Notes: generated by a model not told the origin, from the letters alone. DNA of 10,000 nucleotides from Rheinheimera sp. (GCF_020217005.1 NZ_JAIWOI010000157.1:1-10000), one strand, 5' to 3'. Counted from the stretch's first letter, positions 1-9,034 are shown. Made by a program: numbers and translations.

Positions 1-3000
1 GCCCTGATCCTGCACTTCAAAGCGGACACGGTTTTCCACTTTGGATAACTGCACCTCGACCACCTGCCCTGATGCCGAAAATTTAATTGCATTAGACAAC
101 AGATTATCCAGTACTTGCCTGATCCTTGTTTGGTCGGCCATCAGGTGACAATCAGCCAGATGGGTTTGGAAGCTAACCTGATACTTAGCGGCAAAAGGTG
201 CTATTGAGTCCAGAGCCTGTAGCACCAGTTGCTTCATATCAACAAGTTCAAAGTTCAAACTAAAATTGCCGGATTCAAACTTTTGTAAATCAAGCAAATC
301 GTTAATTAATTGTGACAACCTCTCACTGTTGCCAAGAGCGGTTTGCAGTAAGTGTTGATAGTGTTCCGAGTTTTCGGCAACAACTTTGCTGGCGAGCAAG
401 CCAACAGCCCCTCTGATTGATGTCAGGGGCGTACGCAGCTCATGACTTACAGTGGATATAAACTCATCTTTTAAGTTATTCAACCTTTTAAGTTCTCTGT
501 TATTCTCGGCCAGCTGCGACAAACTGACCTCCAGTTGTCTCGTCCGTAACGACAAAGTAGCTGAGCTGTCTTGCAATGCTTTAGTGCGTTCCTCCACCAT
601 AGTTTCCAGTACCATTTGGTTACTGGCTTTTTCCTGCACTGAATGTTGCAGTAATTTATTAATCTGTCGCATATGCCTCAAACGATAAGCATGTCCTCCC
701 AGTAGCACGAGCAATAACAGCAGCGCCATTCCAACCATGACCCATTTTTTTTGCCACCATAAAGGCAAAACTTTGATTGTCATACGAAGAGGCGTATCGG
801 CAAATAGTCCATGTTGGTTTGAACCAAGAACTTTTAGTTCATAGTTACCTGGCTCGAGTTGGCTGTATGTGAGCTTGGTATAACCTGTATTGTGCAACCA
901 GGAGTTGTCCACCCCTTCTAACTGGTAAATAAACTGGTTACGTTTGGGATCATGAAAATCCAGACTGGCCAACTCTATACTAATGCTTTCGCCGGGTTGC
1001 AACTCAATTCGGGAAGCAGGATGTTGCATGATGCCGGGTTTAAGTTTTTTTTGACCAATCCAAATCGCTGAGATTTGAGTTTTGGGTTTCGTATGATTCA
1101 GCCACAACAGATCAGCTTTCACTATGGCTAAACCTCCGGCCGTCCCCAAATAAAGGTTGCCGCGCTTAGAGACAGAGAATGCTTTAAAAATCATTTCTTT
1201 ATTACTTAAACCATCTTGCTCTGTAAAGGTAATCAAACGCTCTTGTTGGTATGGTTTTAAGCTCAGGCCATGTGAGGACAAAAGCCATATATTTTGTTGA
1301 GCGTCGGTATAAGCCCCAAGCAATTCAGTTTCAGCCAGCTGTATTGCATCACCTAAGCCCGAGACAATCCTGTTTTGTACATCCAGGCTAAGCAGGCCAT
1401 TTCTGCTACAGATCAACACTGTTTGATCTGGTCCTTTCGCAATACACTGAATATCAACTGCTTTCTCTATTGGCAATAACTCAGCTAAAGATTGAAGCTG
1501 GCCATTGGCCGGATCCAATACAAACACACCTGAATAACGTGTTCCAAGCCACACCTTGCCCTGAATTTCCTGCACTACCTGTACCGCATCACCTACTTTA
1601 AGCTGCGCCATATCCTGCAACCAGTACTGATGTTTACCTTCTCTGTCCCATCGCATCAGGCCGTTTTGCCATAAGCCTAACCAAAGGCTTCCATCAGACA
1701 AACTGACAATATCCCGCACGTTTTGCCATTGGGTGCTATTAGGTCTTTGTGCCGAATCAAGCTGGACCAATTGTTGCTTCGTTTCGTCAAATTGCCACAA
1801 ACCATTGTCCGAACCAATATACAGTTCGTTCTGTTGGGTTCTGATAATGGCATTGACTCTGGCTGGCATTGCAAAAGACGATACCATTGTTGTTTTTCTG
1901 TTGAGTTGATAGAGCTGATCTGCTGTGCCTAGCCATAAAAACTCATCTTCAACTTTTATAGCTGTCAGCTGTTGCCGGGCCAAAGCTGCGGCTTGAGGTC
2001 CCCAGCTACTGAGATCGGTAAAAGCAGACGGCTGATGCCTGCCGTAGAACAAACCTCTTTCTCTGCTGCCAACCCACAACAAACCACTACGGTCAACCAG
2101 CAAAGAACGTACATTGATACCCGGCAACAGCTGCCTGCTGCCGGAAAAAGACTCAAAGGTACCGCTGGCGAAAGAGAGCTTGTAGATCCCATCAAAAGTT
2201 CCTACCAATAAATTTCCCTGCTGATCACTTTCCAGCACGTTTATGATAGGACTGGGCGCGTCGTCATAAAATGGCACAGTCTGAAAGGCTGATGCGGCGG
2301 GGTCAAACCGGAACAAGGCACCACGACCACCAACCCACAACGTATTGCCGTGCGCATACAAAGCCCGCATTTCATTGTTAACACTTTGCTGACCAAACGT
2401 CTGATAGGCTTCGCTCAACCCCTGCTCTGAGGTCCATTGATGCAAACCATTACCAGTTGCGATCCAGATGGTGCCATCTTCTGTTTGCGCAAGAGCCCAG
2501 ATACGTTGGTTTATAAGAGGTTGGGCAGCATCAGTTGCCCCCACAGTCTCGAGTCGGCCATCCGGCAATAAACGTTGCAATCCTTTACTGCTGCCAATCC
2601 AGAGCACACCCGATTTATCCATTAACAAACTTTGAATGTAGTTACTGGTCAGTACTAATGCACTGTCAGGCTTATCTGAATAATGAGAAATTTTGCCAGT
2701 CTTTGTGTCCACCTTACTCAGGCCCATACCCCAGCTACCTATCCATAATTGATGCTCTTTATCTATCAGTAAGGCATCGATGTCTGGCACCATAATGTTG
2801 TTGCTGACTGACTCAGGCAACACATCAAAGGCTTCAAGTTCGTAACCGTTGTACCGCAATAAACCCGTGTTTGTAGAACCCAACCAGATGTAACCGTCCT
2901 GATCCTGCACTATCTTGTAAATACTTGCATTGGGTAGCCCGTCGTCGACACTGAGCCGGGTAAAATGAGTTTGTGCAGACGAGAAGAAGCTGCAGCATAA

Positions 3001-3042
3001 TAACCACAGTAACAGCAGAGAGGGGCAGAGTCTGCCTGACAT
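1..3042 (-). CDS. Two-component regulator propeller sensor histidine kinase, 3' end outside window
   Basis: Partial membrane sensor kinase; 1014 codons are present and the frame has no stop from the start codon to the left edge. Residues 1-23 look like a signal peptide (hydrophobic core, cleavage near SSA|Q). Residues about 28-690 carry many propeller blade motifs of the Reg_prop type, such as YIWLGSTNTGLLRY (51-64) and later LWVG, LWLG and VWLG repeats, so probably two periplasmic beta-propellers. A Y_Y_Y-like domain (LEPGNYELKVLGSN) precedes one membrane helix at about 767-787. A coiled linker follows, then the HisKA H-box SHELRTPL with phosphoacceptor His867. The ATPase N-box DNLLSNAIKFS has Asn984, and the window ends at the G1 box DQG. 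The ATG at 3042 has GGAG 10 bases upstream; an in-frame ATG at 3063 has no ribosome site. Signal and target are unknown. Receiver or AraC-type domains may follow outside the window, as in many hybrid relatives. Confidence 0.93.
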   Translation of the reverse strand, partial: MSGRLCPSLLLLWLLCCSFFSSAQTHFTRLSVDDGLPNASIYKIVQDQDGYIWLGSTNTGLLRYNGYELEAFDVLPESVSNNIMVPDIDALLIDKEHQLWIGSWGMGLSKVDTKTGKISHYSDKPDSALVLTSNYIQSLLMDKSGVLWIGSSKGLQRLLPDGRLETVGATDAAQPLINQRIWALAQTEDGTIWIATGNGLHQWTSEQGLSEAYQTFGQQSVNNEMRALYAHGNTLWVGGRGALFRFDPAASAFQTVPFYDDAPSPIINVLESDQQGNLLVGTFDGIYKLSFASGTFESFSGSRQLLPGINVRSLLVDRSGLLWVGSRERGLFYGRHQPSAFTDLSSWGPQAAALARQQLTAIKVEDEFLWLGTADQLYQLNRKTTMVSSFAMPARVNAIIRTQQNELYIGSDNGLWQFDETKQQLVQLDSAQRPNSTQWQNVRDIVSLSDGSLWLGLWQNGLMRWDREGKHQYWLQDMAQLKVGDAVQVVQEIQGKVWLGTRYSGVFVLDPANGQLQSLAELLPIEKAVDIQCIAKGPDQTVLICSRNGLLSLDVQNRIVSGLGDAIQLAETELLGAYTDAQQNIWLLSSHGLSLKPYQQERLITFTEQDGLSNKEMIFKAFSVSKRGNLYLGTAGGLAIVKADLLWLNHTKPKTQISAIWIGQKKLKPGIMQHPASRIELQPGESISIELASLDFHDPKRNQFIYQLEGVDNSWLHNTGYTKLTYSQLEPGNYELKVLGSNQHGLFADTPLRMTIKVLPLWWQKKWVMVGMALLLLLVLLGGHAYRLRHMRQINKLLQHSVQEKASNQMVLETMVEERTKALQDSSATLSLRTRQLEVSLSQLAENNRELKRLNNLKDEFISTVSHELRTPLTSIRGAVGLLASKVVAENSEHYQHLLQTALGNSERLSQLINDLLDLQKFESGNFSLNFELVDMKQLVLQALDSIAPFAAKYQVSFQTHLADCHLMADQTRIRQVLDNLLSNAIKFSASGQVVEVQLSKVENRVRFEVQDQG

Positions 3043-3190
3043 TACTTCAGGTCTCCGGAACATTGAAAAACAAGTAGAGGATGACTCAATTTCGACCTCT
3101 TCGCAGGAACAAGAGTAAATAAGTGTAAACAAACAATACCATAGCATGAATTCGTTGCCAGAGCCTGGACTGGAAAAAATGCAGTTGTGC

Positions 3191-3219
3191 TTTATCTCGC
3201 TATTGCAATGCCATAAAAT
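3191..3219 (+). promoter_or_regulatory. Candidate sigma-70 promoter for trxB
   Basis: A TTTATC -35-like hexamer at 3191-3196 and a TAAAAT -10 box at 3214-3219 are separated by 17 bases, about 55 bases before trxB. The -10 box is good and the -35 box is weak. The 231-bp gap between the divergent kinase and trxB must hold promoters for both; I found no convincing one for the kinase. Confidence 0.35.
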
Positions 3220-3270
3220 CGGCCCCATTAAGGATTCAACTGAATACACCATCGAAAAATGCCGGAGTAA

Positions 3271-4230
<960 letters not shown>

Positions 4231-4268
4231 TATCTGCATAAACAGCGCTTAGACAGGGGTAAATAGCG

Positions 4269-4979
4269 GTGATTTATTTACCCGAGTTATCAAAAACATC
4301 GCTTGAGTTCCCTCCGGTCAGCCAGGCTCTGGCTGAACCGGATGGGTTGTTAGCCATGGGCGGTGACTTATCACCCGAACGTTTGTTGCGTGCCTATCAG
4401 AGCGGTATTTTCCCCTGGTTCAGCCCAGGTGACCCGCTGTTGTGGTGGAGTCCATCGCAACGCGCCATATTTAAGCCCGGAGTGCTGAAACCAAACCGCT
4501 CCTTGCGAAAGTTGCTGCACCACAGTAGCTTTGAGATCAGTATAAATAAAGCCTTCCCGGACGTTATACGCTGCTGCAGTGCTCCGCGCCCAACCCAACA
4601 AGGGACCTGGATAGTGCCTGATATCCAACAAGCCTATATAGCTTTGCACCAGCAAGGTCATGCACATAGTGTAGAAGTCTGGTCTGACGGTAAACTGGTG
4701 GGCGGCTGCTATGGTGTAATGGTCGGTCAGTTGTTTTGCGGCGAGTCGATGTTTAACACATTACCTAATACTGCAAAAGTCGCGCTTGCCGCTCTGCAGC
4801 AGCATTTGTCTTCCTTCGCAACAGGCTATATTGATTGTCAGATGATGAATCCATTTTTGCAGCAACTTGGAGCGGAACCTTTGTCGCGGCGAACTTACCT
4901 GACTTTGCTGGCCAATCATCAGACTCTGATCTGCCCTGCTGATAGCTGGCGTGCACAGCAATTGAAGTTGGAGATTTAA
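4269..4979 (+). CDS. aat: Leucyl/phenylalanyl-tRNA-protein transferase
   Basis: Cytoplasmic aminoacyl transferase that adds Leu or Phe from charged tRNA to proteins with N-terminal Arg or Lys, making them N-degron substrates for ClpS/ClpA. At 236 residues it matches the E. coli enzyme (234) almost end to end. Family blocks are GLLAMGGDLS (26-35), GIFPWFSPGDP (46-56), WWSP (59-62), GTWI (112-115), HAHSVEVW (131-138), FCGESMF (156-162) and IDCQ (188-191). The last contains the Asp and Gln corresponding to the catalytic D186/Q188 of E. coli. The start is GTG at 4269, with AGGGG at 4255-4259 at normal spacing; no upstream ATG fits the family N-terminus. bpt starts one base after its stop, which shows tight coupling. 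Confidence 0.97.
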   Translation: MIYLPELSKTSLEFPPVSQALAEPDGLLAMGGDLSPERLLRAYQSGIFPWFSPGDPLLWWSPSQRAIFKPGVLKPNRSLRKLLHHSSFEISINKAFPDVIRCCSAPRPTQQGTWIVPDIQQAYIALHQQGHAHSVEVWSDGKLVGGCYGVMVGQLFCGESMFNTLPNTAKVALAALQQHLSSFATGYIDCQMMNPFLQQLGAEPLSRRTYLTLLANHQTLICPADSWRAQQLKLEI

Positions 4980-4980
4980 C

Positions 4981-5694
4981 ATGTCAGGTCTCAGACTTGG
5001 AGTGAGTCAGACTCAACCCTGTAATTACTTGCCAGACAGGCAGGAACGTTTACTTTTTACCCTACCGGATGAACCTCTGGACGCTGGTTTTTACCAACAG
5101 CTGTTGGCATTAAATTTCAGGCGCAGCGGCGAACAAATTTATACCACTTATTGTGAAGGTTGCCAGCAGTGCCAGTCGGTGCGACTGCCCAGCCAAGAGT
5201 TCCTGCTGAGCACAAATCAACGCCGGGCATGGAACAAAGCCAAACGAAGTGGCTGGCAGTATCAGTTGGTGCACTACGATGATAAAGCCTGCTGCACAGC
5301 TAAATACTATGAGCTTTATCAGTCCTATATTAATAACAAACATTCTGATAGTCCGATGTCGCCCGCAAGCCCTGAGCAGATGTCCTACTTGTGGCAGACT
5401 CAGTGGCTGGAAGTGCGATTTTTAGAACAATATGTAAATAACGAGTTGGTTGCTGTGACTGTGGTAGATTGCACACCTGATGCTTTCTCCGCTGTTTATA
5501 CCTTTTATCAAACAGGTCAGGTTTTACCCTATGGCACTTTAGCTATTCTGGCTTTAGTTGAGTTAGCAAAGGTTAAACACATTCATTTTGTCTATCTGGG
5601 TTATTACATTCAGCACTGTCAAAAAATGAGTTACAAGGCCAGGTTTTTACCACAACAACGCTTTATAGCCGGAGAATGGCTCTCATTTCGCTAA
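4981..5694 (+). CDS. bpt: Aspartate/glutamate leucyltransferase (Bpt; older name arginyl-tRNA-protein transferase)
   Basis: Adds Leu from Leu-tRNA to proteins with N-terminal Asp or Glu; it is a bacterial homologue of eukaryotic ATE1. The 237-residue length is normal. The N-terminal ATE domain shows QPCNYLP (12-18, Cys14) and FRRSG (46-50), followed by the cysteine cluster CEGCQQC (Cys58, Cys61, Cys64). The C-terminal acyltransferase-like half has SAVYTFY (170-176), GTLAIL (185-190), VYLGYYI (204-210), and KMSYKARFLP (215-224), all typical. The usual RSLGT element appears here as LPYGT (182-186), a modest deviation. The ATG at 4981 follows the aat stop by one base, and GGAG at 4970-4973 lies inside the end of aat, so translation is probably coupled. 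Database names often call this an arginyltransferase; the leucyl specificity is inferred from the characterised Vibrio Bpt family. Confidence 0.95.
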   Translation: MSGLRLGVSQTQPCNYLPDRQERLLFTLPDEPLDAGFYQQLLALNFRRSGEQIYTTYCEGCQQCQSVRLPSQEFLLSTNQRRAWNKAKRSGWQYQLVHYDDKACCTAKYYELYQSYINNKHSDSPMSPASPEQMSYLWQTQWLEVRFLEQYVNNELVAVTVVDCTPDAFSAVYTFYQTGQVLPYGTLAILALVELAKVKHIHFVYLGYYIQHCQKMSYKARFLPQQRFIAGEWLSFR

Positions 5695-5789
5695 ATCTGT
5701 CTATCTTGCTTTACTTATCTGCCCTTTTTCGGCAAAATCTGCGGCAGTTTTTTGAACTAATGAATTTAAATAAGAGGCTGGCACGCTGA

Positions 5790-6008
<219 letters not shown>

Positions 6009-6060
6009 GATTTGCCGGAACCAAGTAGCGTTAACGCTATTTGCTTGACTTGCTTTAAAG

Positions 6061-6086
6061 AAAAACCCGGCTAAGCCGGGTTTTTT
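6061..6086. terminator. Intrinsic terminator of infA, probably bidirectional
   Basis: An 11-bp perfect stem (AAAAACCCGGC, 6061-6071, pairing with GCCGGGTTTTT, 6075-6085) has a TAA loop and a run of six T. The A-run on the other side makes it usable on the minus strand too. It is the only clear terminator between infA and clpA, so it may also end the clpS-clpA message. Confidence 0.92.
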
Positions 6087-6113
6087 CGTATTTTAAGTTC
6101 ATAAAAAGTTTAA

Positions 6114-6240
6114 TACCCAAGTAATTGGAGTTGCAGGGAGGCGACAAGCCAGCGAGACCCCAGGAGCATAGTTCACCTATGTGACTGGGGCGAGATGGCG
6201 CAGTCAACAAAGCTGCAGCTTCAAGAACGACGCAGATATA
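6114..6240 (+). repeat. ERIC-like intergenic palindromic element, copy 1
   Basis: This 127-base unit begins TACCCAAGTAATTGGAG and is followed head-to-tail by a second copy. The centre matches the well-known ERIC core: CCCCAGGAGCATAG (6158-6171), a short loop, then CTATGTGACTGGGG (6177-6190). CCCCAG pairs with CTGGGG and CATAG with CTATG. The outer arms TTGCAG and CTGCAGCTTCAAG are also partly complementary. The unit length equals the 127 bp usual for ERIC. Recognition is from memory of the ERIC consensus. Short reading frames across it are artefacts of the repeat. Confidence 0.85.
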
Positions 6241-6363
6241 TACCCAAGTAATTGGAGTTGCAGGGAGGCGACAAGCCAGCGAGACCCCAGGAGCATAGTT
6301 CACCTATTTGACTGGGGCGAGATGGCGCAGTCAACAAAGCTGCAGCTTCAAGAACGACGGGTA
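6241..6363 (+). repeat. ERIC-like intergenic palindromic element, copy 2
   Basis: This is a tandem second copy, same orientation, offset by exactly 127 bases. By eye it differs from copy 1 at one position (T6308 against G6181) over about 119 bases. It ends with GGGTA (6359-6363), the complement of the opening TACCC, so this copy keeps both ends. Copy 1 lacks the closing GGGTA. The end lies two bases from the clpA stop codon. The T6308 change removes the closing pair of the inner CATAG/CTATG stem. Confidence 0.85.
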
Positions 6364-6365
6364 GA

Positions 6366-8621
6366 TCAAACCAGAGCTTCTTCTTCGTTATAGTCAAACT
6401 CCAGCTCGTCACCTTTTAAGTCAACACGCACATCTCCACCGTTTGCCAGGCGACCAAACAAAATTTCGTTCGCCAAAGGTTTTTTCAGTTGTTCCTGAAT
6501 GACCCTGGCCATAGGACGTGCACCCATAGCCTGATCATAACCTTTGTCGGCCAGCCATTGACGGGCCGCACCACTCAATTCCATAGATACTTGTTTTTTA
6601 TCCAGCTGCACCTGCAAGTCACAGACAAACTTATCGACAATTTGCAGAATAATATCGCGGGATAAATGTTTAAACCAAATGATGCCATCCAGACGGTTTC
6701 TGAACTCAGGACTAAAAGTCCGGTTAATTTCAGCTAGAGCGTCGTGACTGTGATCCTGCTGTTTAAAGCCAATGGTTTTACGCACTGTCTCCTGCACACC
6801 AGCATTGGTGGTCATCACCAGAATTACATTACGGAAATCGACTTTACGGCCGCTGTTATCGGTCAAAGTGCCATGGTCCATCACCTGCAACAAAATGTTG
6901 TAGATGTCAGTATGGGCTTTTTCGATTTCATCCAGCAGCACCACTGAGTACGGATGTTTAGACACCGCATCTGTCAGCAAACCACCCTGATCAAAACCTA
7001 CATAACCCGGAGGCGCACCAATTAAGCGGCTGACCGCATGACGTTCCATGTATTCAGACATATCAAAGCGCAACAATTCTACGCCCATGATTTTGGCTAG
7101 TTGTTTGGTCACTTCGGTTTTACCAACCCCTGTTGGGCCAGCAAATAAGAAGTTACCAATAGGCTTTTCTTCATTGCCTAAACCGGAGCGGGATAAACGA
7201 ATAGCTGAAGTTAACACTTCAATAGGCTCATCCTGACCAAAGACTACCAATTTCAGGTTACGGTCTAAATTCGCCAGCACATCTTTATCTGAGGCCGACA
7301 CTGACTTTTCAGGAATACGCGCCATCTTGGCAATAATGTGTTCAATCTCCGGCACGTTAATGACTTTTTTACGTTTGGACAGAGGTAACAAACGCTGACT
7401 GGCACCCGCTTCATCAATCACATCTATGGCTTTATCCGGTAAATGCCGCTCGTTAATATACTTCGCCGACAACTCTGCGGCAGCACGCAAGGCCTTTTGG
7501 GTATAACGGACACCATGGTGAGCTTCGTAGCGCTCTTTTAAGCCCTGCAGAATTTGCGTGGTGTCATCGACACTAGGTTCAACAACATCAATTTTCTGGA
7601 AACGGCGCACCAGCGCTGTATCTTTTTCAAAGATGTTTTTAAATTCCTGATAGGTGGTTGAGCCGATGCAACGTAAACGCCCACTGGATAACAGCGGCTT
7701 GATCAGATTGGAGGCATCCATCACGCCACCTGATGCAGCACCTGCGCCTATAACCGTATGGATTTCATCGATAAAGAGCACTGCATCTTTTTCGTTTTCG
7801 ATTTCTTTGAGCAGAGATTTTAAACGTTTCTCAAAATCACCGCGGTATTTGGTACCCGCAAGCAAAGAGCCCATATCCAGCGAATAAATTGTGGCATTAG
7901 CAATGACTTCAGGCACTTGCTTATTGACGATACGATAAGCCAGACCTTCGGCAATGGCGGTTTTACCCACCCCCGCCTCGCCAACCAATAATGGATTATT
8001 TTTTTTACGGCGGCACAACACCTGAATAGTGCGCTCCAGCTCCATATCTCGGCCCACTAGCGGATCGATCTGACCGTTTTTTGCCAGAATATTCAAATTG
8101 GCTGTGAAGCTTTCCAGGTATTTGTTTTCGTCAATTTGTACATCGCCGTTTTCATCTTGCTGCTCGTCCTGCTGCTCGATTTTTTCGGTCTTTATCACAC
8201 CATGCGAAATGTAGTTAACTATATCAAGGCGGCTGATATCGATTTTTTTCAGTAAATAAACCGCCTGCGATTCCTGCTCACTAAAAATAGCGACCAGTAC
8301 ATTGGCTCCTGTGACTTCTGATTTACCGGAGGATTGCACATGAAACACTGCTCTTTGCAATACACGCTGAAATCCAAGCGTAGGCTGAGTGTCACGCTCA
8401 ACATCGTCTTCAGGTAATAAAGGTGTGGTTGAGTCAATAAAATGCGACAGATCAAGCCGCAGACGGTCTATATTGGCACCACAGGATTTAAGGGCTTCAC
8501 CAGCCGCCGGGTTGTCCAATAAAGCTAACAATAAATGTTCTACCGTCATATATTCATGACGCTTTTCCCGCGCAAACCGAAACGCCAGATTTAAGGTTAA
8601 CTCAAGATCTTTGTTCAACAT
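6366..8621 (-). CDS. clpA: ATP-dependent Clp protease ATP-binding subunit ClpA
   Basis: Hexameric AAA+ unfoldase that pulls substrates into the ClpP chamber. Its 751 residues are close to E. coli ClpA (758) and align throughout. The N-terminal Clp repeat domain (about 1-143) binds ClpS. An acidic, Gln/Asp/Glu-rich linker follows (about 144-168). D1 has Walker A GEAGVGKT (214-221), pore loop KYRGDF (258-263) and Walker B VLFIDE (281-286). D2 has Walker A GPTGVGKT (495-502), pore loop GYVGFDQGG (539-547), Walker B VVLLDE (560-565) and the C-terminal small domain. The ClpP-docking loop reads IGF (617-619) where E. coli has IGL, a variant known in other Clp ATPases. It lacks the long middle domain of ClpB/ClpC. 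The start at 8621 has AGGAG (CTCCT, 8631-8635) nine bases upstream. clpS lies 48 bases upstream on the same strand, so they form an operon. Confidence 0.98.
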   Translation of the reverse strand: MLNKDLELTLNLAFRFAREKRHEYMTVEHLLLALLDNPAAGEALKSCGANIDRLRLDLSHFIDSTTPLLPEDDVERDTQPTLGFQRVLQRAVFHVQSSGKSEVTGANVLVAIFSEQESQAVYLLKKIDISRLDIVNYISHGVIKTEKIEQQDEQQDENGDVQIDENKYLESFTANLNILAKNGQIDPLVGRDMELERTIQVLCRRKKNNPLLVGEAGVGKTAIAEGLAYRIVNKQVPEVIANATIYSLDMGSLLAGTKYRGDFEKRLKSLLKEIENEKDAVLFIDEIHTVIGAGAASGGVMDASNLIKPLLSSGRLRCIGSTTYQEFKNIFEKDTALVRRFQKIDVVEPSVDDTTQILQGLKERYEAHHGVRYTQKALRAAAELSAKYINERHLPDKAIDVIDEAGASQRLLPLSKRKKVINVPEIEHIIAKMARIPEKSVSASDKDVLANLDRNLKLVVFGQDEPIEVLTSAIRLSRSGLGNEEKPIGNFLFAGPTGVGKTEVTKQLAKIMGVELLRFDMSEYMERHAVSRLIGAPPGYVGFDQGGLLTDAVSKHPYSVVLLDEIEKAHTDIYNILLQVMDHGTLTDNSGRKVDFRNVILVMTTNAGVQETVRKTIGFKQQDHSHDALAEINRTFSPEFRNRLDGIIWFKHLSRDIILQIVDKFVCDLQVQLDKKQVSMELSGAARQWLADKGYDQAMGARPMARVIQEQLKKPLANEILFGRLANGGDVRVDLKGDELEFDYNEEEALV

Positions 8622-8669
8622 ACAACATCACTCCTAATCCACCTGAGTTACTACAGCAGTTGTTTGGCG

Positions 8670-8990
8670 TTAAGCCCGTTCCATAGTGCATAACAATGGA
8701 TGTTCGTGCTCTTTCGCATAAATGGACACTTGCTGAACTTTGGTCTCCGCAACCTCGGCTGTGAACACTCCACAAACCGCCATACCTTCATAATGCACCT
8801 GTAACATAATTTCACTGGCTTTTTCATACTGCATATTAAAAAACCTGGTCAGCACATCAATGACAAAATCCATTGGCGTGTAGTCATCGTTGTGAAGTAT
8901 GACTTTATACATGGAGGGAGGTTTCACCTGTTGCCGGGTTTTCTCCACCACTCCGTGCTCTGTTACGTTGTTTTCTTTATAACCGCTCAT
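8670..8990 (-). CDS. clpS: ATP-dependent Clp protease adaptor protein ClpS
   Basis: Small cytoplasmic adaptor (N-recognin) that binds N-terminal Leu, Phe, Tyr or Trp and delivers the protein to the ClpA N-domain. Its 106 residues equal the E. coli length. The core begins [18 protein letters not shown] (23-40). The residues that bind the substrate alpha-amino group are present at the E. coli numbering (Asn34, Asp35, Asp36 and His66 in VHYEG), as is the gatekeeper Met40. The end [10 protein letters not shown] is typical. The flexible N-terminal tail (1-22), needed in E. coli for delivery, is present but differs in sequence. The start at 8990 gives the family length, yet no good ribosome site precedes it and a TATAGT box lies immediately upstream. 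It is followed by clpA and is divergent from cspD, the same order as in E. coli. Confidence 0.97.
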   Translation of the reverse strand: MSGYKENNVTEHGVVEKTRQQVKPPSMYKVILHNDDYTPMDFVIDVLTRFFNMQYEKASEIMLQVHYEGMAVCGVFTAEVAETKVQQVSIYAKEHEHPLLCTMERA

Positions 8991-8992
8991 AA

Positions 8993-9021
8993 ACTATAGC
9001 CACGCCTGTTCAAAGCATCAA
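8993..9021 (-). promoter_or_regulatory. Promoter-like boxes directly upstream of the clpS start
   Basis: Reading on the minus strand, TTGATG (9021-9016) and TATAGT (8998-8993) are 17 bases apart, a good sigma-70 pattern by sequence. However, the -10 box ends two bases before the ATG, so transcription would start at or inside the first codons. Either it is a chance match, or it makes a leaderless or shortened product. A weaker alternative, TTGTAA (9124-9119) and TATCTA (9101-9096), also spaced 17, would give a leader of about 100 bases. Confidence 0.25.
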
Positions 9022-9034
9022 AATTGCATTGATG
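9016..9034. promoter_or_regulatory. Inverted repeat CATCAA-N7-TTGATG upstream of clpS
   Basis: A perfect 6-bp inverted repeat (9016-9021 and 9029-9034) with a 7-base AT-rich spacer lies in the clpS-cspD divergent region and overlaps the candidate clpS -35 box. It could be an operator half-site pair or a weak hairpin; I recognise no regulator for it. Confidence 0.25.

Noticed and set aside
452..2795. Several plus-strand reading frames of 60-90 codons
   Set aside because: They are antisense to the continuous sensor-kinase frame, which has domain motifs throughout.
3061..3063. In-frame upstream ATG for the sensor kinase
   Set aside because: It has no ribosome site and would put charged residues (MFRRPEV) ahead of an otherwise normal signal peptide; the ATG at 3042 has GGAG upstream. 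It cannot be fully excluded.
4371..4982. Minus-strand reading frames opposite aat
   Set aside because: They are antisense shadows of aat, which matches its family end to end.
5719..5753. Possible terminator between bpt and infA (CTGCC/GGCAG then six T)
   Set aside because: Only a 5-bp stem with a 19-base loop; and no promoter is visible in the 36 bases left before infA, so full termination here is unlikely.
6114..6363. Possible CRISPR array
   Set aside because: The two units are 127 bases long and contiguous, with no unique spacers between them.
6055..6412. Short reading frames on both strands across the infA-clpA gap
   Set aside because: They lie inside the tandem ERIC-like copies and repeat the same peptide; they arise from the palindromic repeat, with no ribosome site or family match.
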